NCBI GenBank assembly: GCA_900771975.1 | Contig: CAAGPV010000012.1 | Coordinates: 1-64,000 of the forward strand | Reading direction: 5' to 3' | DNA length: 64,000 bases | Source: an uncultured Prevotella sp. | Lineage (GTDB): Bacteria; Bacteroidota; Bacteroidia; Bacteroidales; Bacteroidaceae | Shown here: positions 60,054-64,000 of the stretch, piece after piece | How the letters are laid out: every line of letters starts with the position of its first letter | Numbering within the stretch: position 1 is the first letter of the stretch | Notes under the pieces: generated by a model | What the model was told of the DNA's origin: nothing | The model's database searches: none | The model's input: only the letters and a program-made list of their open reading frames with translations | Translations under genes and position numbers: made by a program

Positions 60054-61057
60054 TTCACTTCCCAAATATCATTGGTTTCTAGCAGTTCCGAGAATTTGTG
60101 ATAAGGCTTTTTAGCTTTTACTTCTTCTATCTGCTCATTAACTGCTACATCGTATGTAGGTGCCACAACGTCCCTAATGACACCCAACGCCACTGGAAAA
60201 CCATGTTCGTTGTCCATCATTGCCAATTTCAATTGCAACGTATTATCCTCGCAATGGGCATCGTGCACAAGAATATCATTGACGGTTACGCCGTTTTCTC
60301 CTATCTTTACCACTTTCAGACCGAAGCCATCTTGCACCAAACCATACTCATTATGTTCTCCAAACACCAACGGTTCACCATGACGCACATAGATTGCATT
60401 CTTATGACGTCCATCCTTGGTATATATTGGGTCGTATGCTCCATTGTTAAAGATTACACAATTCTGCAGGATTTCGCACACTGAAGCGCCTTTGTGATGA
60501 TAAGCAGCTTTCAATATCTCTACCGTTTCTGCGCCATCGGTTGCTACCGACCGGGCGAAAAAGCGTCCTCGGGCACCAAAACAGAGCTCTGCTGGACGGA
60601 ATGGGTCTTCCACCGTTCCATAAGGACTTGACTTTGACACAAACCCACGAGGTGAAGTAGGTGAATATTGTCCTTTCGTCAACCCATAAATACGATTGTT
60701 CAGCAATATCATGTTAAGGTCGATATTACGCCGCATGGCGTGGATGAAATGATTGCCACCAATGGCAAGACCGTCACCATCACCACTTATCTGCCAAACA
60801 GTAAGGTTGGGATTAACCACTTTTGCCCCTGTTGCCACGGCGGCAGCCCGTCCGTGGATGGTTTGCATGGCATAAGCGTTCACATAATAAGGCAAGCGGC
60901 TGGAACAACCGATACCACTGATAACGGCAGTTTCATAGGGAGGCACGCCAATCTCCGCCATTGCTTTTTGCAGACTGGCCAAAAAGAAATGATCACCACA
61001 ACCTGGACACCAGCGAGGCTGACCTTTTTTAAAATCTTTTGCTGTATATTCGCTCAT
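60050..61057 (-). CDS. korB: 2-oxoglutarate:ferredoxin oxidoreductase, beta subunit
   Basis: 335-aa thiamine diphosphate-binding subunit. The cysteine pair RWCPGCGDHF near the N-terminus holds part of the Fe-S cluster, and the TPP motif is ISGDGDGLAIGG ... ILLNNRIYGLTKGQYSPTSP. With KorA it makes succinyl-CoA from 2-oxoglutarate or the reverse, using ferredoxin. Substrate specificity among 2-oxoacids is inferred from subunit size and the alpha partner. It starts 15 bases after korA. Confidence 0.92.
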   Translation of the reverse strand: MSEYTAKDFKKGQPRWCPGCGDHFFLASLQKAMAEIGVPPYETAVISGIGCSSRLPYYVNAYAMQTIHGRAAAVATGAKVVNPNLTVWQISGDGDGLAIGGNHFIHAMRRNIDLNMILLNNRIYGLTKGQYSPTSPRGFVSKSSPYGTVEDPFRPAELCFGARGRFFARSVATDGAETVEILKAAYHHKGASVCEILQNCVIFNNGAYDPIYTKDGRHKNAIYVRHGEPLVFGEHNEYGLVQDGFGLKVVKIGENGVTVNDILVHDAHCEDNTLQLKLAMMDNEHGFPVALGVIRDVVAPTYDVAVNEQIEEVKAKKPYHKFSELLETNDIWEVK

Positions 61058-61072
61058 TGTTTTTTCTTGCTT

Positions 61073-62971
61073 TTATTTCAACACTCTTGACTCAAAGGTT
61101 CCGTCTTCGACAGGAGGTTCTGTGGAATTGAGCACTTGTTCAAATCCCTTAACAAGCTCACTGACAACAAACGGCTGTCCTTTCACTTGATTATACTGAT
61201 ACGGTGCAAAGTTATTGACACGTATACGAAGCAGGGCTGCAAACTGGCCGAGGTTTTGTTCTGCCACTACCACTTTCTTATAACGACTTAACACCTCTGC
61301 AGTATTGGCTGGTAAAGGATTGATAAACGAGAATTGCGCAAGCGCAACCTTGTTTCCCCGCTGGCGCAAAGCCTCCATTGCTGTGTAAAGATGGCCATAT
61401 GTACTACCAAAACCCACTATCAGCAAGTCGGCATCATCCTTGTCACCAAGTACTTCCAAATCTGGAACAGGTATACGGGCAACCTTGTCAAACCTCAAGT
61501 GGTCCATTCTGTTATGGTTTTCAGGCTCTGTTGAGATTGAACCTGTTTCTCCATCTTTTTCCAAACCGCCCAAAATGTGCGTATAACCCTCTTGTCCTGG
61601 TATCGCCCAATAGCGTACGCAAGTCTGTTTGTCGCGTTGATAAGGCGTATACTTGTATTTTTGGTCTTCTGTAACATAATGAGGATGTATGTCGGGAAGC
61701 TTTGTTATGTCGGGAAGTTTCCATGCAGAGGAGCCATTTGCAATGAAGGCATCCGTCAAAAGCACTACCGGTGTAAGATGTTCCAATGCCATCTTTGCTG
61801 CCATATAGGCTGCATGGAAGCAGTCGGTAGGACTTGTTGCCGCAACAACTGGCATTGGGCTTTCTCCATTACGCCCATAAAGCACTTGCAGCAAATCGGT
61901 CTGTTCACTCTTAGTAGGCAAACCTGTAGACGGGCCACCCCGTTGAACATCTATTATTACCAACGGCAACTCGTCTATAACGGCCAAATTTATGGCTTCT
62001 GACTTCAGACAAATTCCAGGTCCAGAAGTGGATGTTGCAGCCAAAGCACCTGCAAATGCAGCACCCACAGAGCTTGCGCACGCAGATATTTCGTCCTCGC
62101 ATTGAACAGTTATAACCCCCATTGACTTATGTTTGGACAACTCGTGCAAGATGTCTGTAGCAGGAGTGATGGGATAAGAGCCTAAATACAACTTCAATCC
62201 TGCCTTTTCAGCAGCCGCCATCAAGCCATAGGCTGTGGCTTTGTTGCCGGTAATATCCATATAACGTCCAGGTTCTTTCACTTTCGACTCTATCCGATAG
62301 GTTGCTGGCACCGAGGCGTGCACGTTGTGTCCGTAGTCGTATCCGGCATGTACCACCTTGATGTTGTTTTCAGCTATTTGTGGTTTTTTGTGGAATTTTT
62401 CCCTCAAGAAATTTTCCACCAGTCCCAAGTCACGGTTAAACAACCAGCACACCAAACCCAAAGCAAACATGTTTCGGCATTTCAAAACTGCCTTGTTGTC
62501 CATACCAGAGTCTGCCAAACAGTCTTTTACCATTTTGGTTAATGGACAAGCCACCACTCTATCTGGGTCTATTCCCAATTCCCCAAGATAGTCATCAGAC
62601 CTAAACTCCGCCTTATGTAAGTCGTTTGGCCCGAAAGAGTCGGTGTCAATAATGATTGTTGCCTGAGGTTTTGCATGATGATACTGTGTCTTAAGTGCTG
62701 CTGCATTCATTGCTACCAGCACATCGCATTGATCTCCTGGTGTGTAAACACGTCCTGCACCGATGTGTACTTGATAGCCACTTACACCTGTCAAGGAGCC
62801 TTGCGGAGCCCGAATGTCTGCTGGATAATCTGGAAATGTTGAGATGCCGTTTCCTTTTGAAGCCGAAACGGTTGAAAAAATGTTTCCCGCCAACTGCATA
62901 CCATCTCCCGAATCTCCAGAGAAGCGCACTACCACTTGGTCGAGTTCTTTAACTTCTAATTGTTCAGTCAT
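61073..62971 (-). CDS. korA: 2-oxoglutarate:ferredoxin oxidoreductase, alpha subunit
   Basis: 632-aa fused gamma-alpha subunit. The N-terminal 190 residues are the gamma domain (VVVRFSGDSGDGMQLAGNIF), and the alpha part starts near ITGNKATAYGLMAAAEKAGL. It contains YPITPATDILHELSKH and VQRGGPSTGLPTKSEQTDL. The fused gamma-alpha layout plus a separate 335-aa beta subunit is that of KorAB. It likely links anaerobic central metabolism to ferredoxin. korB follows after 15 bases. Confidence 0.92.
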   Translation of the reverse strand: MTEQLEVKELDQVVVRFSGDSGDGMQLAGNIFSTVSASKGNGISTFPDYPADIRAPQGSLTGVSGYQVHIGAGRVYTPGDQCDVLVAMNAAALKTQYHHAKPQATIIIDTDSFGPNDLHKAEFRSDDYLGELGIDPDRVVACPLTKMVKDCLADSGMDNKAVLKCRNMFALGLVCWLFNRDLGLVENFLREKFHKKPQIAENNIKVVHAGYDYGHNVHASVPATYRIESKVKEPGRYMDITGNKATAYGLMAAAEKAGLKLYLGSYPITPATDILHELSKHKSMGVITVQCEDEISACASSVGAAFAGALAATSTSGPGICLKSEAINLAVIDELPLVIIDVQRGGPSTGLPTKSEQTDLLQVLYGRNGESPMPVVAATSPTDCFHAAYMAAKMALEHLTPVVLLTDAFIANGSSAWKLPDITKLPDIHPHYVTEDQKYKYTPYQRDKQTCVRYWAIPGQEGYTHILGGLEKDGETGSISTEPENHNRMDHLRFDKVARIPVPDLEVLGDKDDADLLIVGFGSTYGHLYTAMEALRQRGNKVALAQFSFINPLPANTAEVLSRYKKVVVAEQNLGQFAALLRIRVNNFAPYQYNQVKGQPFVVSELVKGFEQVLNSTEPPVEDGTFESRVLK

Positions 62972-63086
62972 AGATTTATCAGACGTTAAGATATATGTTT
63001 TCTAATGTCGGGCAAAGGTGCTAATTAATCTTGAAACTGCCAAATAAAAATGCAGGTTTTATGCCATTATCCGCATTTTTCGTTGT

Positions 63087-64000
63087 TTAGTACTTAAAGG
63101 AGCTTCCTCCCAAAAACTCTCGCAGCAAGCTTGTTGGAGGCAATTGCCTATATGGTATAGGCTTAAAGTATTTCAGGAATTTCAGCAAACGGTAGGCCTC
63201 GCTATATTCTTCACAGTTTTCGGGCACCAATTCCAGCAATGGTTCAGCTTGTGTTTTTATGGCGGCAAGTTCATAAAGCATGGCCGTATTAAACATTGCA
63301 TCAGCATTTTCCTGATAAGGGAATATCCATTTGTTTTCTCCGGCTCTTACCGATGGCCATCTGTGAATGGTTTCCTGTGCACTCACGCCACGGTATTTAT
63401 AGTCACGGATGATGCGACGAAGCAGCCGGTTGTCGGTTGTGGGAATGTAGTTGTGGCTATCCAGCAGTATGGTTGTCAACGCAGAAGCATACACCCGAAA
63501 CTTTTGTTCTTCCGGTATTTGAGCTGTCAACTCGGGATTTAGGGCATGTATGCCCTCCACTACCAACACGTTATGTTCATCCATGCGCAGTTTTTTTCCA
63601 CTTCGCTCACTTTTTCCTGTCTGAAAGTTATATTTTGGCAATTCCACTTCCTCACCACGGAAGAGTGCGTTAAACTGATCGTTGATTAGTTTCAGGTTCA
63701 ATGCATAGATACTTTCATAGTCGTATTCACCCGTTTCATCTTTTGGCGTATGTTCGCGATCCACAAAATAGTCGTCAAGAGAAATCTGAAGAGGCTTTAT
63801 CCCATTGGCCAGAAGTTGGATGGAAAGACGTTTACACGTAGTGGTTTTACCGCTTGAGGACGGGCCAGCAAGCAAAACAAGCTTTACACCCTTGCGAGCT
63901 GCGATCTCATCGGCAATGTGTGAAATCTTCTTTTCTTGCAGAGCTTCGCTCAAATTGATGATATCAGTGGTATGCCCCTTGGCAACCGCTTCGTTTAGGT
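63087..64000 (-). CDS. Nucleoside (uridine-like) kinase, 3' part only
   Basis: The reading frame has no stop up to the right edge, so the gene is truncated at its 5' end by the window; an internal TTG near 63953 is not its start. The visible part, at least 304 residues, contains the P-loop LVLLAGPSSSGKTTTCKRL and uridine-kinase motifs DDYFVDREHTPKDE and VVEGIHALNPEL. Bacteroidota have long nucleoside kinases with N-terminal TGS and threonyl-tRNA-synthetase-like domains; the sequence upstream of the P-loop here (SEALQEKKISHIADEIAAR) fits the linker. Ends in a short basic tail. Confidence 0.88.
   Translation of the reverse strand, partial: LNEAVAKGHTTDIINLSEALQEKKISHIADEIAARKGVKLVLLAGPSSSGKTTTCKRLSIQLLANGIKPLQISLDDYFVDREHTPKDETGEYDYESIYALNLKLINDQFNALFRGEEVELPKYNFQTGKSERSGKKLRMDEHNVLVVEGIHALNPELTAQIPEEQKFRVYASALTTILLDSHNYIPTTDNRLLRRIIRDYKYRGVSAQETIHRWPSVRAGENKWIFPYQENADAMFNTAMLYELAAIKTQAEPLLELVPENCEEYSEAYRLLKFLKYFKPIPYRQLPPTSLLREFLGGSSFKY

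Overview
This window looks like a chromosomal segment of a Prevotella-like member of the Bacteroidota (order Bacteroidales). The evidence is consistent: three proteins end in C-terminal type IX secretion (T9SS) sorting domains; many genes are preceded by the Bacteroidota promoter form TTTG-N19..20-TAnnTTTG; secD and secF are fused; and family-typical proteins (DUF4271, DUF6089-like, DUF6242-like, three OmpH/Skp paralogues, KorAB, ATP-type PckA) are present. Nearly all of it is core genome. I see no insertion sequence, prophage, CRISPR array or defence island.

Layout. 0-4.8 kb (+): EFR1-type flavodoxin/ferredoxin protein, Upf1-like helicase with a small partner, secreted GH5 glucanase. 4.9-13.7 kb (-): metG, a peptidoglycan amidase, yifB/comM, a thioredoxin-fold lipoprotein without active-site cysteines, tRNA-Leu(UAA), then pyrE-SRPBCC-argH-lipoprotein, where the lipoprotein resembles a Rieske domain with an all-cysteine ligand set. 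13.8-18.6 kb (-): two large T9SS cargo proteins. 18.6-22.0 kb (-): overlapping operon gltD-like, prmC, recX, comF. 22.4-23.5 kb (+): ribD plus a 48-aa protein. 23.6-27.4 kb (-): RNase H, a T9SS-exported PNGase F-like enzyme, argS. Then tRNA-Arg(CCU) (+), ADP-ribosylglycohydrolase, secDF, rhomboid plus endonuclease/phosphatase-family protein, HU (+), kduI-kduD, tRNA-Gln(UUG), tyrS.

37.7-41.6 kb (-): metK with an apparent SAM-II riboswitch in its leader, followed by DUF4271, hemD, rnpA and yidD. 41.7-45.6 kb (-): M16 protease and xerD. 45.65-48.3 kb (+): aroQ, an O-methyltransferase, rbfA and a LolC/E-like permease. 48.5-56.6 kb (-): an envelope-biogenesis run, DUF6242-like lipoprotein, DUF6089-like outer-membrane protein, uppS, bamA, ompH x3, murI, with an intrinsic terminator between the second and third ompH. 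57.0-64.0 kb: pckA (-), upp (+), korAB (-) and the 3' part of a nucleoside kinase that runs off the right edge.

Most noteworthy: the SAM-II-type leader of metK, the PNGase F-like T9SS cargo, the Rieske-like lipoprotein with four cysteines, the terminator inside the ompH cluster, and a dispersed palindromic repeat seen at three intergenic sites. No wholly new multi-gene system was found; the best candidates for new biology are single genes and regulatory sites.
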